In this document: positions 48,501 to 59,797 of the stretch, piece after piece
Numbering within the stretch: the first letter of the stretch is position 1
How the letters are laid out: each line of letters opens with the position of its first letter
Origin: Solenopsis invicta
Taxonomy: Eukaryota; Arthropoda; Insecta; Hymenoptera; Formicidae
Direction of reading: 5' to 3'
DNA length: 64,000 nucleotides
Assembly (NCBI RefSeq): GCF_016802725.1
Contig: NC_052671.1
Location: 18,769,231-18,833,230 of the forward strand
Notes under the pieces: model-generated
Databases searched by the model: none
The model's input: the letters and a program-made list of their open reading frames with translations, nothing else
What the model was told of the DNA's origin: nothing
Position numbers and translations under genes: made by a program

Positions 48501-51500
48501 GAAACAAGGATCAGAATCAGAATAAAACTAAATGAAGTAAACAACTATTTTTTTAAACAAATATAATTTATTCAAAAATGTTTCTCGTAGTTTACAGCTT
48601 TATTCAATAATTGTATGTCCTGTAAACATTTACGTGTATTATACATGTTTTTATATAAATCCAAAAAATTTTATAAGATTAATAAAAAATATCAAATGTG
48701 TATATGTATTTGTGCGTACGTTTTTTTCTTCCTTAATCTGTTCGGCAAAAAATGCCAAAATGGTTCACAAATAATTTTTCATGTACACTTTGATGTAAGT
48801 GATAAGTAATGTACGGAAGTTGTATAAGCTGTATTAGTACGAATAACAAGATGTAAAAGAGAAGGTAGTACTATGGAACTTGCATGTATTATGGCCACTC
48901 GTAATATCTCCGTTAATAGATGACAAATTCTAGTGATTGCTTATAAAATTATTTGTTTAGTATCTCGCCGTTAGTATCTCGCAGTAGCGCCAATACACAA
49001 TAACCGACATTTGTCATAAGGAATTTTTACTTTTGTCCAATTTTAAAACCTTTCCAAAGTATATTTTAGCATTTAATTACCAATAGTTCCTCATACAAAG
49101 AGTAAACTTTTTAAACTTGGGCATATTGTCACAAATATACGTACGTTCAAGTTATATTATTTAATATTTTATTTAACTGTGCACATTTCGAATTATACAA
49201 ACTGAAACAGTAGCATAAGATTTGTCTAATGTAGTCTCTTAAGCATACTATCGCTTTAGCAGGTTTAATATAATCTTTTTTCAAAATTTTCAAAGTAGTT
49301 ATTCGATAAGTTTATTATAGTTCTATTGAAAATTCATAGTTTACATTACATATATTACAGATTTTCAATATTGCAGTCTATGCACATATAGAAGGATTAT
49401 ATGTACGTATATATGTTTACATATGTATATTCTGCAATATTTTTTCTTTATTTTTAATAAATATATAATTTTATCAATAACTGAAATAAAAAAAGGCTAA
49501 CAGGAGTCAGCGCGACAATTGTTATATAATTTTATAATAAAACACTTTTTTTAAAATAAAACCAATTTTTGTGGGGAGGTAGCACATTACCACCCCTGCT
49601 TCTCTTCGATCCATCATACAGTGTCACATTATATCACATTTTTATAAATTCTAAAGTAATAAATATATTCATCCTAAATAATAAATATTTTATAAATTTT
49701 GTGTCTAGAATCGATTGAACAACATATCAAAGAATGTAATTATTAAGTTTTTTCAGTTAAAAATATTGGTTATTAACAAAGTTATTGCACAAAGTGTAAA
49801 TAGGGATTGTAATACCACCTTCTCCTTTAATAAATGCATCTTATCGTATATGGTGTATTATTAGTCTCAAAAAAGAATGAAATTACATTAAGAGACATTT
49901 TAATAAAAGAGAACAAGGACAAACATATTCATCAAGAAATTATCAGAGATGTACGAATCAAGGTGTTTTAACGTCAAATCGAATCAAATCATTGAAACAT
50001 AACTTTTAATTAACAACATAATTATTAAAGTTGGTGAAAGACTCTCGAAATTTCAAATAATTGAATCTCGTCAAGAGGGCCAATGAGAGTCAGCGCGGCT
50101 ATAGGTGCGCGAATGTTTATTTCTTGTCCACGACAATTTTCAACGTGTTATTTTAACTAATTACAATAATTCCGGACGTTTCGACTCATTTTGAGTCATC
50201 TTCAGCGCAATATATATATACAAAATAAAATCTCATCAGTCAGCAAAACGGGAGGACATCGCGTCACCGGGGGTTTGCCAAATCCGCTGTGGCATCTTCC
50301 CCGTGACAGTGTCGCAAGAAAAGACTTTTCTGTTCAATGATCAGACGTTTTTTACACAGAACTTGTTTAAATTGATCAAAATTGATTGACTCATCCATTC
50401 TTGACTAATGAGGACGATAGAAGCCTTGGATAGGATTAAATTTCGTAAGAATAATTAATTCTCTTGTCACACTCGTATACACTCGACAACAGGTCATGCT
50501 CTCTATCGAAAGTCAAAATGTATACTGGCTGTGTGTTCGGTTTCAAAGTCTTGTTACAGATTCGCACGCAAAGACATGCAGTTGGGGATACATAGATCAA
50601 AATAAATACATAAATACGGTCTATAAGAAAATACAAGAAAATATGAGTAACTAGAAAAGTCGTTCGCAGCTTGTCATAATACATAAAAATAATTAAATAA
50701 CGAGAATCTGATCTTGTAAATTATTGACTCTGTTACAGTTTGTTAAGTAATGACAGATATGCATGATGTAAACAATCAGTATCTGTTTGCAAATTAAGGC
50801 TATTATTCTGTGATTGTATATGTAACATTTCTGATATAAGTCGCCTACCCAAAAACCGCTCATTGTCTAGGATTATTATGTTCTCCCAATCAAAGTCATG
50901 GTTAAAATTTAATCTATGTTCAGTGATTACGGAGTGGCTGTTTATATTCCACTTAATATAGTTACGATGTTCAGTGATTCTTGTTTTCAATTTTCGGCCC
51001 GTTTGCCCTACGTATGAAGCATCGCAATTCTTACACATAATCTTGTAAACTACATTTTTCTTATGGTTATTTGGGAGAACATCTTTCTGCACTTTAATAA
51101 ATCTGCTTAATTTATTAAGGCTGAAAAAAGACAATTTTACATTAAGTTTCTTGGTAATAGTCTTAAATTTCTCGGAGATTGAAGGAATGTATAGCAGTAA
51201 AAACCATGGCACTCTATTGTTTGTGTCAATATCTGTGTTCTCGTCTATCTGATTAATTGTCTTTTTATTGATAAGCGATTTAAGGCGGCTGTTTATTGTC
51301 TCGAAAATAAATTCTACAGGATAATTATTGGTTAGGAGTGTGTTTACAATAAGCTCAATGTTCTTACTGTGGAATTTAGGGTCAGATAGTAAAAACGCTC
51401 TGTCAACCATTCCCATAATTGTTCCCCTTTTTTGAGACAAGGGGTAACCCGATAAAAAATTCAAGTATCTTCCCGAGAACGTAGGCTTGTGATACCAATC

Positions 51501-54500
51501 AAAAATTAGAGCATCCTCATTCTTAATAATGGTGATGTCCAAAAAATCTATCTTGTCCCCCCCCCCCCTATTTCCAATGTAAACTGCATTCTGAGGTGAA
51601 ACGAATTAAACGTGTTTAACGTAAGGTCAATCAGATTTCCCGGAACTGCCATCACCATATCATCAACATATCTAAAATAAAAGGGTGGATGCACCCCAAT
51701 TTTTTCTAACGTCCGGAATTATTGTAATTAGTTAAAATAACACGTTGAAAATTGTCGTGGACAAGAAATAAACATTCGCGCACCTATATCCGCGCTGACT
51801 CTCATTGGCCCTCTTGACGAGATTCAATTATTTGATCATAATTATTGTTAGATTAAAATTTTTAATACATAGATAATAAAAACAAATAGATAATAAGAAA
51901 GAAAAATAATGACATAATATAAAGTTAATTTAAATATGATTTTGTAAGATCAATATGTGAATTTTCGAATTTTTTAGATTCAAAATTTTCAAATAATTTG
52001 GATTAAAATCATGTAGATTAAAATCCGGGTCAAATCAAATCTTATTCGCATTCTAATAGTTCTCATATTTCTAGAAATTAATGTACTTTTTTCATCATAA
52101 ATTAAATTTTTTCAATTTGATTTTATTGATAACTTCAAGGACTTTACCAGATTTATCACTGAAATTTAATGAAATTATGTGGAAAGTTGTTTAAATATAT
52201 CAAAAGATATAGAAAGTAAATATGGTTTTAATAATATGTCTAAGCAAATGTGAAATCTTATACCTAAAAGAATTGCTGCACATAAATTATTAGATAATAC
52301 ACAGAATTGTATATTAACAAATGTGTTGGAAAAACGCGTGTTAAATATACATTCTTCAAAAAGCAGTTATTTTACTCGCTCGTTAGCGATATGAACGATA
52401 CGTAGGGAGGGATTGTAGGGAGGTACCCACCTGAATGGGTGACCCCCATTGAAATATTGGATTGGTAATGGGGCGCCAAGTGTACCACAAGTCCGCCATT
52501 TCCTTCAAATGCTGGCTCATGGACCGTATCACTTGGTCGCATTGATCGGACACGTGCACCTCTTTGCAATGCTCAAATGGCATACGTTCCCGAGCCAAAG
52601 GTCGAGCTGGCTGTCGCAAAGGCACGTCATTTTCATCGTTGATACAGACATCGAGCGGGTTTAATCGCCATTTCTCTAGCTTTTGGACGACCTCTCCCTG
52701 TGCGTCTTGCGACATTCTTTTTTCTGCCGCTTTCTGGCACTCTCGCGAGCTCAATCTCAACGAGGGGAATCGATTTGTACTATGCGTGGAATTGGAGATA
52801 TCAAATAGTTCCTCGCTGTCAGAGCCTGTTTTAGGCTTGTACACAGAGTTCCGTGCTTCGACAAGAGACGGAGATTCCGGATTATTGATATAGTGAGCGG
52901 TCTTACGTTCGTGCATAGTCGGAGACGTGCAATTTGTTTTATACGAATACGACGGTCTCGGCATCTCCGTACTCTCCTGCAAGGTCACCTCTTGCTGCAC
53001 ATTTACATTGGTTGTAATATCTGATAAACATTCATTATCGGAATGTTGTGTCCCCTAAAAAGTTTCATAACCAAACAATAAATTCATCTGCTTTCTGATT
53101 TTTTTGTAAATATCATTATATAAAATACCTTATGTTTAAGGTTCTCCAGATTAAAAAAGTGGAGAAAAGTTATCAGACTTTATATATCATTATATATCTT
53201 TTAATATAGAAGATTTTAGTATTATCATGATATTAAATTAATAAATAATAAAAAAAATTTAAGTAACAACGATAATTTGCTATTTAAAAATATTTCTTTA
53301 TAACATTGTTGTGAATATTAATGTAAAAAAAATTAAAAGTTATTAATTTATAACATAGTAACAAACAATAGCACATTTTCACTAATATGACGATATATTT
53401 AAAAATCATTTTATATTCTTACATGAAAATAATACTATAAAACTTTATTCTTTTATTTCAAAATATCCTTTAAACTCCATTTTTTCTTATATAATTTGTC
53501 AAAATTCTTATTATTTTGTATGCAATTAAATTATTTAAAGCATTCTCTTCTATAAAACTTATGCTATTTTAGAAAGTTATTTTAACAAACTGTTACAAAA
53601 TAAAAAAATGCCTATATATTGATTATATTTATTTTTTATCAAATTTTTATATTATGTGCAAAGACCTCTAAAAAAATCTCTTCAACTCAGGAGTCTTAAC
53701 ATTGCCATCTTTAAAATAATAAATAATAAACAAAATTTAAACAATATTGATGTAGAAAAAATATAAAAAGAATTGTTTATAATGTTTTAAACATAACGAC
53801 AAGCATTATTGCCACATTTTCACCAATGTTATATTTAAAAAGAATTGTATAATTCATGACTAGGGCATGGAAAGTCGAGATCTCATATCGCATGCTGAAC
53901 ATTACTGTGTGCGAGTGTGTTTACGTGTAGTAGACCACGCGTCAGACAAAAATTGACGATTGTCATAAACAATTCGCACCTAGCGGTGCTCAGCGCATGA
54001 TATGGTATTTCGCACAAACTCCCGGATCAATTTCACACTATTACACGAAAATGATTAATGTAAAAATTTTATTTTTAGAATAACTAAAATTCAGACCAAT
54101 GAAAATGTCAACCATAGAAATGAGACAATCCATGTTGGTCTATAGTGTATCTGTCTAATAATTCTTACAAAATTTAATATTGCAATTTCACTTGATATTA
54201 TGTCGCATAAAAAAAGATTTTCTAATATACATTGGTTATTGTAAAGAATATCATCACATGCTTTGGTAATCCAATTAATACAACATCCACATAGAATATA
54301 GGAAAATTTGAGTTCCAGTCTGGCTGATGTATACATTACTAAATGTATAAATTATTCTAAGGTGTCATTTCTTCATTCTTTATAACTTTTTCAGAGGAGT
54401 GATCTTATAAATGTTTCTTAGCATCAATACTATCAAATTACTTAAGATCTACTACAGGCCGACGTAGGTTGTTTTATGTTTGTTTTTTTAATTCCAAAAT

Positions 54501-57299
54501 TTGTTGAGCTCCTTTTTTTCTAATAAATATAACTTTTCAAAATTCTTATACTTTGTTTGCAATTAAATTAGTTAAAACTCTTCTTCCTATAAGATGCTAT
54601 TTTAGAAATTTATTTAAAAAAAGCTACTGTAAAGAAATTTAAAAAAATTCAAGAATACCTACATATTAATCATAAACTGATTTTTAATATTTATTCAAAT
54701 TTTCGTATTATGTAAAACTGGAGAACCTTCTTAAGCTTAATCTACAATATGTTCTTTGTTTCCCATTTATTGCCTTTTGGTTATCAACTTTTTATCTTTT
54801 TGCAATACGCATTATCAAAATAGAGAAGATAAAAGTTAACTAACTTCAGTTAAGAGACAACACGTGACAAAAAACATGATAAAATAGTTGCACAGAGGTA
54901 GATAAGAAATAAATAAAAAACAAAAAAAAACAGGAAGCAAAGAGCTTTGTAGATTAGTCTTAATAACTGAAAGTTATATACAACATGTATAAATTATTAT
55001 TTTAATTTTGTACCTCTTGAGTATTTTTATTATTCGCAATGTTCGATGTATCTTGAGACTCATTTACAAATTCGAGTAGTCTTTTCATTTGTTTATATGT
55101 AATTCCTGGCTCATAGATCCCAATACCTTAAAAAAAAATCAATAAAATATCAATTATTAATAAATAAATTTGTAATCAAAATAAAGTTTTAAAATAGTAT
55201 TTGCTTAAAAACTAAACATGTTCTGACATGTAGAGTAGTGGAACTTTTTCAACCATGAAACAGTTCCATCTAAGATACTTGAGCCAAATAAGGCCCAGTA
55301 CTAAATAAGGCCTACTTTTAAATTTACCATTTAAAAATGCGCTTTATATTTAAAATATATGCTTAAAAGATGTGTCATAAAAAGTAGATAAAGAGGGACT
55401 AAGGAATCAATACCAGTAGTAACACGTTTATTCAATGCAACAAAAGTTTGTAACAAAGTGGGGAAATCAGTCGTTTTTATAAAAATTTGTTGTAAATTTA
55501 ATAAGTATACATTATTTTATAATTTATTATAATATATTATAATATTATTTAACTTTCTAACTGTACAGAAAACAAATATATATATATATCAATTTTTTGG
55601 AATAAGTATACTTTTTTATAAATAATGTATTATTAAATAAAGCCAACTTGTACATTTATTGTTATAGCCATTGCCATTTGTTTATTATGTATGTGGTTTG
55701 CAACAGAGAATAATGATTTTCAATGACGCTAACTTTCCATAAGCTAATTGCACTAAAATAGCCAGAATTTATTAAAGTTAAATATTAATTATAGACAAAA
55801 TTAAAAATAATTGTGATGTTTTACAGTAAAATAGATCTTAAAGAATTTCGTATTTGTGATTAATAATCATTTTAACAGTGAGCTGGAAAATATGTTTAAT
55901 TCCTTTGTTATTTTCAATTTACTTTTAATTCGAGCCTTATTAAAAGCATAAGAATTTAATAAGGGCTAATGTAAGTTTAAAAAAATTTCTTTTTTATTCA
56001 AAAATGTTTTATATAGATAATTTTATTTTGGCAAGTGGTTGAAATAAACATTTTATTTTCATTTAGTTCATTTCAATATCTTTGTAAATAAAATTTATAA
56101 AAAATAAAACAAGTTAGGTGGGCCTTATTTGGCTCGGGTACTTCAGTAATATTTGTCTCTGGACAGCATGTATTAATGATTTGAAATTTATGCTTATGTT
56201 CTATTAATACTCTTAAACAAAAAAATTCCACTCTATTCTAATTATTACTTTTCAGTAATGTTGTATATTTGATTTAATATCTATAATATATAAAAGCTAC
56301 ATTTATGTATAATGCAATTCACAAAAACATGAATTAAAAAACTTGCTTCAATTTTCATCAATACATCAAAACAGTTTAATTTTAAACTATTTTTACAAAT
56401 ATTGTATTCTTTTCCTCTAATGATGGTTATTGGTTTCCTCTAACAATGGTAATGACTCCTGTTGAAACAAAATTGGTATGACTGATGACTCATGAAACAA
56501 TATAATTAAAGTTTATTCAATATTGAAGATTTATAAATGTGTTTATTTTACATTTATTTTTGTTTTTAAATCATGTTTGATTGTAATAACTTTTATAAAA
56601 TATCTTGTATTAAAGTGCATGCAGTAGAGCAAAGTTTTATCATCTATAGGATACTTTCTATTAGTGATATTTATGTTTCTGACAGCATATTTTGATCAAT
56701 TATGCTATCTGTTGAATTTTAAATAGCCTTGAAATAATATATGCTGTAGAAACATAAACATTATTGCAAACAGAATAGCTCAACAGAACAGTGCTACAAA
56801 AGAATAGTAAACAAAAAAAGTCCTACTCTATCCTACATAAGAAATTAAAAATAAAATATATGGATGAAGATTTTTTTCTTAGAATGTTCCAAAGAATCTG
56901 CTTTTAAGAGATATGAGCTTTCTAGACCACTCTATATAATAGCACATACATTACAAATTAGAAATAAAAATTATCTATACTTTAAAATTTGATGCGAATT
57001 TTAGATTGTAATTTAATATACTAACAAAAAAAACTATAGCTTTTCATTCAATACACTGAATACAGTGCTAATGACGTTATTTCTTTACAATCCGTTATTA
57101 CATTAAAATCACATTAAAAATTCCAAAATTATATTCCAAAATTATAATCTCCTTTCTACGCGATCGCATTCAATCCCGACATTCCAATTATATCCATGCT
57201 GTAAATGTATATTCGATTACCTGTGAGTACACGTTTCATTTCTTCCTCCTCGAGCATCCTTAACCTCTCATTTTTTTCGCGCTCCATGCTGTCGGACAT
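39524..57299 (-). CDS. UIMC1: RAP80/UIMC1-like BRCA1-A complex subunit, complete
   Basis: Six coding exons join in phase: 57299-57221, 55126-55014, 53054-52431, 48495-47584, 47495-47207 and 39672-39524 (TGA stop), giving 721 aa; human RAP80 is 719 aa. Vertebrate RAP80 brings the BRCA1-A deubiquitinase complex to K63-ubiquitin at DNA breaks. Evidence here: a finger VSCPICNKLFPHNEIENHA.DC very close to the RAP80 finger, a second finger CHICNKYK...HVNQC at the matching place, then an FKPISE motif and a terminal basic tail GRKRKR as in RAP80. The central exon is acidic/basic and low-complexity (KKKKAK, DEEEEAA). No canonical ubiquitin-interacting motif (A-x3-S core) is visible, which is a real difference from vertebrates. 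The N-terminus has MLEEEEMKRVL and YEPGITYKQM. Exon structure is well supported; the orthology is an inference from motifs. Confidence 0.72.
40245..40401. mobile_element. hairpin MITE with TTTTCCAGCTA ends
   Basis: TTTTCCAGCTATGTACACAG at the left pairs with CTGTGTCGTGTAGCTGGAAA at the right. Inner words CACTGTG/CACAGTG and CCTTGTT/AACAAGG continue the symmetry. It lies in the last intron of the RAP80-like gene. Confidence 0.7.
41162..42202. mobile_element. hAT-type MITE, TAGAGATGCGA ends
   Basis: The left end TAGAGATGCGACGAATA and right end (reverse complement) TAGAGATGCGATGAATA are flanked by TAAAATAT and TAAAATAC, an 8-bp duplication with one mismatch. This end type and duplication length fit hAT. 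The body of 1041 bp is AT-rich with no transposase, and ATTCGG words recur near both ends. Confidence 0.75.
42241..43737. mobile_element. foldback element with arms over 300 bp and an inserted 393-bp block
   Basis: Outer arms (42241-42495 and about 43485-43737) are inverted copies at high identity, sharing GGGCTCCCTCAGATTTCAAC and TGACTGGATCGATTTTCAAT. The symmetry resumes at 42889-42960 against about 43400-43480. The left arm has therefore received an insertion at 42496-42888 that the right arm lacks. No ORF or obvious target duplication was seen. Confidence 0.75.
43781..45303. mobile_element. non-autonomous hAT-like element, CATAGTTGGAAAGG ends
   Basis: CATAGTTGGAAAGGTTATTG on the left mirrors CTTTCCTAACTATG on the right. 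The subterminal regions are dense with GTAAC/GTTAC words (for example AACTAGTTAC), a style common in hAT ends. There is no transposase frame and the duplication is not visible. Confidence 0.6.
45304..46062. other. RAP80-like last intron, no feature seen
   Basis: AT-rich. Phrases shared with 46740-47050 and 14580-14880 (for example TTTCTGCATCACAATGAAA-like words) suggest scattered copies of an unclassified old repeat. Confidence 0.4.
46063..46267. mobile_element. MITE, GGTATTTATAATCGATTTTT family, copy 2
   Basis: Inverted ends extend from GTATACTACCATGCATTAAT on the left to ATTAATGCACGGTGATATAC on the right, with TGCTGGGT/ACCCAGCA inside. The core matches copy 1 at 33845-34002. Confidence 0.7.
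48496..50052. other. RAP80-like intron, no feature seen
   Basis: AT-rich intron sequence between exon 4 and the second Penelope element. No element was recognised. Confidence 0.45.
50178..50205 (-). ncRNA. hammerhead-ribozyme-like core in the second PLE
   Basis: On the minus strand, CUGAAGA is followed by a GACUC/GAGUC hairpin and GAAAC. These are the conserved hammerhead strands and stem II. Helices I and III were not convincingly found, so cleavage activity is doubtful. Confidence 0.4.
50733..51700 (-). pseudogene. PLE RT C-terminus + GIY-YIG endonuclease, frameshifted
   Basis: The frame opens with FYFRYVDDMVMAVP (YVDD at 51659-51670), the RT active site. A run of 12 G (minus strand, 51557-51568) shifts the frame. 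The downstream frame of 269 codons reads DWYHKPTFSGRYLNF and NNYPVEFI (thumb), then the GIY-YIG domain VVYKIMCKNCDASYVGQTGR...TRITEH. The stop is at 50733-50735. The endonuclease domain looks intact; the N-terminal RT is absent. Confidence 0.85.
53055..55013. other. RAP80-like intron, no feature seen
   Basis: AT-rich intron. A less AT-rich patch lies at 53870-54010 with no ORF or bounded repeat. Confidence 0.45.
55276..56142. mobile_element. MITE with GAGCCAAATAAGGCCCA inverted ends
   Basis: TACTTGAGCCAAATAAGGCC at the left is matched by GGCCTTATTTGGCTCGGGTA at the right, with 17 bp perfectly complementary. The non-coding body is about 867 bp. It lies in the first intron of the RAP80-like gene. 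Confidence 0.7.
56143..57220. other. RAP80-like first intron, 5' side, no feature seen
   Basis: AT-rich intron between the GAGCCAAATAAGGCCCA MITE and coding exon 1. Nothing was recognised. Confidence 0.45.
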
Positions 57300-57495
57300 T
57301 TCTCGTCGGAGATAATGCAGTAGAAATCGCGCGAGCTCCTCTTCTTCTCTCCCTTCTTATCAATAGCGGGAATACGTCGGAGACACGGCTTTGACCCCAG
57401 GCAAGACTCTACTTTACAAAATGTAAATAAGAGCTAAGAGCCTCCCTGACGACCCCAACAATCCAACATCCCACCAAATCAAACATCACATCCTT

Positions 57496-57656
57496 ATAGC
57501 GTTTTTCACTGGGAAAACTAGTGCGCACTGAGTGTGCACTCACCGCTGGCAATTGGACGTTTCGGTTTGCGCGATGACGGTACCAACGGAAACGCCCAAT
57601 TACCTACAGCGAGTGCACACTCAGTGCGCACTAGTTTTTCCAGTGAAAAACGCTAT
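57496..57656. mobile_element. MITE, ATAGCGTTTTTCACTGG family, upstream of the RAP80-like gene
   Basis: The 161-bp element has inverted repeats of about 45 bp (ATAGCGTTTTTCACTGG, then GTGCGCACTGAGTGTGCAC) around a short core. It starts about 200 bp from the RAP80-like ATG. Confidence 0.8.
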
Positions 57657-57657
57657 T

Positions 57658-57917
57658 GGCTGCGTTCAGCAGACTCAACAGTTGAGTGAGCGCTCGCTGT
57701 TATTGGTGTATTCTTCTAAATCTGAAAGTCTGATTGGATGATTTAGAAAAATATCTCAACATGTTGAGTCTACTGAACGCAGTCAATGGTCGCGTTCAGC
57801 AGACTCAACAGTTGAGATATTCTTTTAGATCATCCAATCAGACTTTCAGATTTAGAAGAATACACTAATAACAGCAAACGTTCACTCAAACGTTGGGTCT
57901 GGCTGAACGCAGCTATT
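57658..57917. mobile_element. two MITEs in opposite orientation, GCGTTCAGCAGACTCAACA family
   Basis: Copies of about 130 bp at 57658-57786 and 57789-57917 run in opposite directions, each with GCGTTCAGCAGACTCAAC at one end and a GTTGAGTCT..CTGAACGC-type complement at the other. Both share the internal phrase ATCCAATCAGACTTTCAGAT or its complement. Confidence 0.8.
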
Positions 57918-58179
57918 GCATATATCGCATCCAATCGCATCCCTCCCATTGCCTCTATTTCAGAGTTCCTATTGTTTTCGCGTTGCTATAAAGTCCTTAG
58001 AAATAGGATGGCGTCTGGGTCGATCCCTTATTGGTTGCTCCAATGACGCACTCTCTATTCTGCACGGTATGTATGTATGTACCGTGTGATTTCAAAACGT
58101 CAAAAACGTGTCGATAGAGACCTATATAAAGAGAGAAGCGACATCGAACCCCCACCACTACCTCCAATAATGTTCTATG

Positions 58180-58280
58180 GGTGCGTTCCACTTAACGCCT
58201 GCAACGACAACGACCACGACCGCAATATTTGCCGTTCCACTAGATTGTGGGCGCTACGGTCGAAATCTTAAGTGGAACGA
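58180..58280. mobile_element. small MITE with CGTTCCACTTAA ends
   Basis: GTGCGTTCCACTTAA at the left and TTAAGTGGAACGAG at the right are inverted around about 75 bp. This is a third unrelated family within 1.3 kb. Confidence 0.7.
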
Positions 58281-58561
58281 GTTTTGTGTAGTTGTATATA
58301 TTCTTCGAATCCCCACCATCATTCTCAGCACTGACATATTGTGACCGCTCCATGTCAACAAACTCCACTTAATAAACGTCATGATTGATACTCCGTCATC
58401 GTGAAATTAAGGTTTACTGTTTAATACACATAGCAATTTTCACGTTTTATTTTTTTGCGCGCGTCACGGGATCATGTCCAAACGTTAAAAATGTCACAGC
58501 AAGAAATAAGTAATACTTGTATAATTGGTTCTGAGTTTATTAATTGCAGTAAGGTTATAAT

Positions 58562-58822
58562 GGTTGCGTTCAGCAGACTCAACAGTTTAGTGAGCGCTTG
58601 CTGTTATTGGCTGCGTTCAGCAGACTCAACAGTTTAGTGAGCGCTTGCTGTTATTGGTGTATTCTTCTAAATCTAAAAGTCTGATTGGATGATCTAGAAG
58701 AATATCTCAACATGTTGAGTCTGCTGAACGCAGTCATTGGTATATTCTTCTAAATCTAAAAATTTGATTGGATGATCTAGAAGAATATTTCAACATGTTG
58801 AGTCTGCTGAATGCAGCCAATG
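58562..58822. mobile_element. further copies of the GCGTTCAGCAGACTCAACA MITE family
   Basis: A 48-bp end fragment (58562-58609), a full copy (about 58609-58737) and a partial copy (about 58737-58822) lie head to tail. The doubled end suggests insertion of one copy into another or unequal exchange. Confidence 0.75.
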
Positions 58823-58865
58823 TTTGAACATGACTATTTTTCTGTTTTGTTAGAAAGTGAGCTAA

Positions 58866-59563
58866 ATGTGTAATGATGGTAAAAGAAAGCTGGATTATAT
58901 TGATCAGGTTAGTTTAGTTGTCTTATTAATTTTTCGAAAAGAGGTTAAATTACCTGGATCATATTATTGACTCAGATTTTTCAATTTAAATTTATTGGAT
59001 AGACAGTAAATAGACGGGATTGACCTCCCTTTTCTAAAAAAAATTGCTAATATGAGGACTTATCTATCAAGTCACGTCGTTTTTTATCAGCACAGATAAA
59101 AGTCACCTATGTTTCAGATTATTCAAGAAATGAAAAATAGGTTAGTTTGAGGAGAGTTAATTATATTATATTTGTGTATGTATATGTGTTTTAAATAATT
59201 GTATCTTTTATGCGTAGTTTTCTTTAATATAATCATTTTTCCTTACAGTGCACAATTATTGATAAAGCTTCAGACATTTCTGTAAATCAATCTAATTCTG
59301 AAATTGCTGATATTACAAATAATACATTGCTCATCGATCAGCTAAAAACTCAAAATGATGAAGCTTCACAATTAATCATCCATCTGGAACATGAGCATAA
59401 TGCAAACCTAAATAAAGTGACAATGATGCTTTCTGCTATTGAACAAATGGAGAGTAAGATATATTGTATGAAGCAATTCATGAAAACTAGGACAAGTTCA
59501 AGTGGACGACGATGGAAAAACTATTATGCCAAAGTACGAAAGATGGAATCTTGTAATTTTTAA
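58866..59563 (+). CDS. small predicted coiled-coil protein, two exons
   Basis: ATG at 58866 opens a 42-bp exon (MCNDGKRKLDYIDQ, 58866-58907) ending at CAG|GTTAGT. A CAG acceptor at 59246-59248 continues the frame at 59249-59563 (TAA stop), giving about 118 aa. The second exon is hydrophilic, with a probable coiled coil (LKTQNDEASQLIIHLEHEHN, then NKVTMMLSAIEQMESK) and a basic tail (RRWKNYYAKVRK). I do not recognise the family. It is transcribed away from the RAP80-like gene, with a MITE cluster between them. It could be a real small gene or a chance pair of open exons, possibly linked to transposon sequence. Confidence 0.35.
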
Positions 59564-59592
59564 TGAAAATTCATAATTTTTATTTTTAATAT

Positions 59593-59797
59593 TGTACACC
59601 CAATGACTTTCTGTCCATGGGGAAATTTTCCAAATTAAGAAGTCACCACTTTCTACATACTCGCAGTTCATGATTAATGAAACAACTAGAGCTTATTGGT
59701 TGTTACGTTAATCATGAACTGTAAGTATGTAGAAAAATAGTGACTTCTCAGTTTGGAAAATTTTCCCATGGACAGAATCAAAGTCCTTGGGTGTACA
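59593..59797. mobile_element. hairpin MITE with TGTACACCCAA ends
   Basis: Arms of about 85 bp (TGTACACCCAATGACTTTCT... and its inverted counterpart ending ...TTGGGTGTACA) enclose a loop of about 30 bp. It begins 30 bp after the stop of the small + gene and could supply its 3'UTR. Confidence 0.8.

Larger units (their letters stand above)
50053..51835 (-). mobile_element. second Penelope-like element with 128-bp inverted ends
   Basis: A PLE of a different family from 5703-8797, on the minus strand in the intron between RAP80-like exons 3 and 4. The first 128 bp (50053-50180) reappear inverted at 51708-51835, so the 5' end abuts an inverted fragment of the 3' end. The coding part begins just upstream of the RT catalytic YVDD; the whole N-terminal RT is missing, consistent with 5' truncation. 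A possible target duplication is masked by the palindromic outermost bases TCAAATAATTGA. Confidence 0.82.

Noticed and set aside
58455..58637. possible upstream exon MSQQEISNTCIIG with a GTAAGG donor
   Set aside because: It does not join in frame to the 58866 exon, which has its own ATG, and runs into a MITE.
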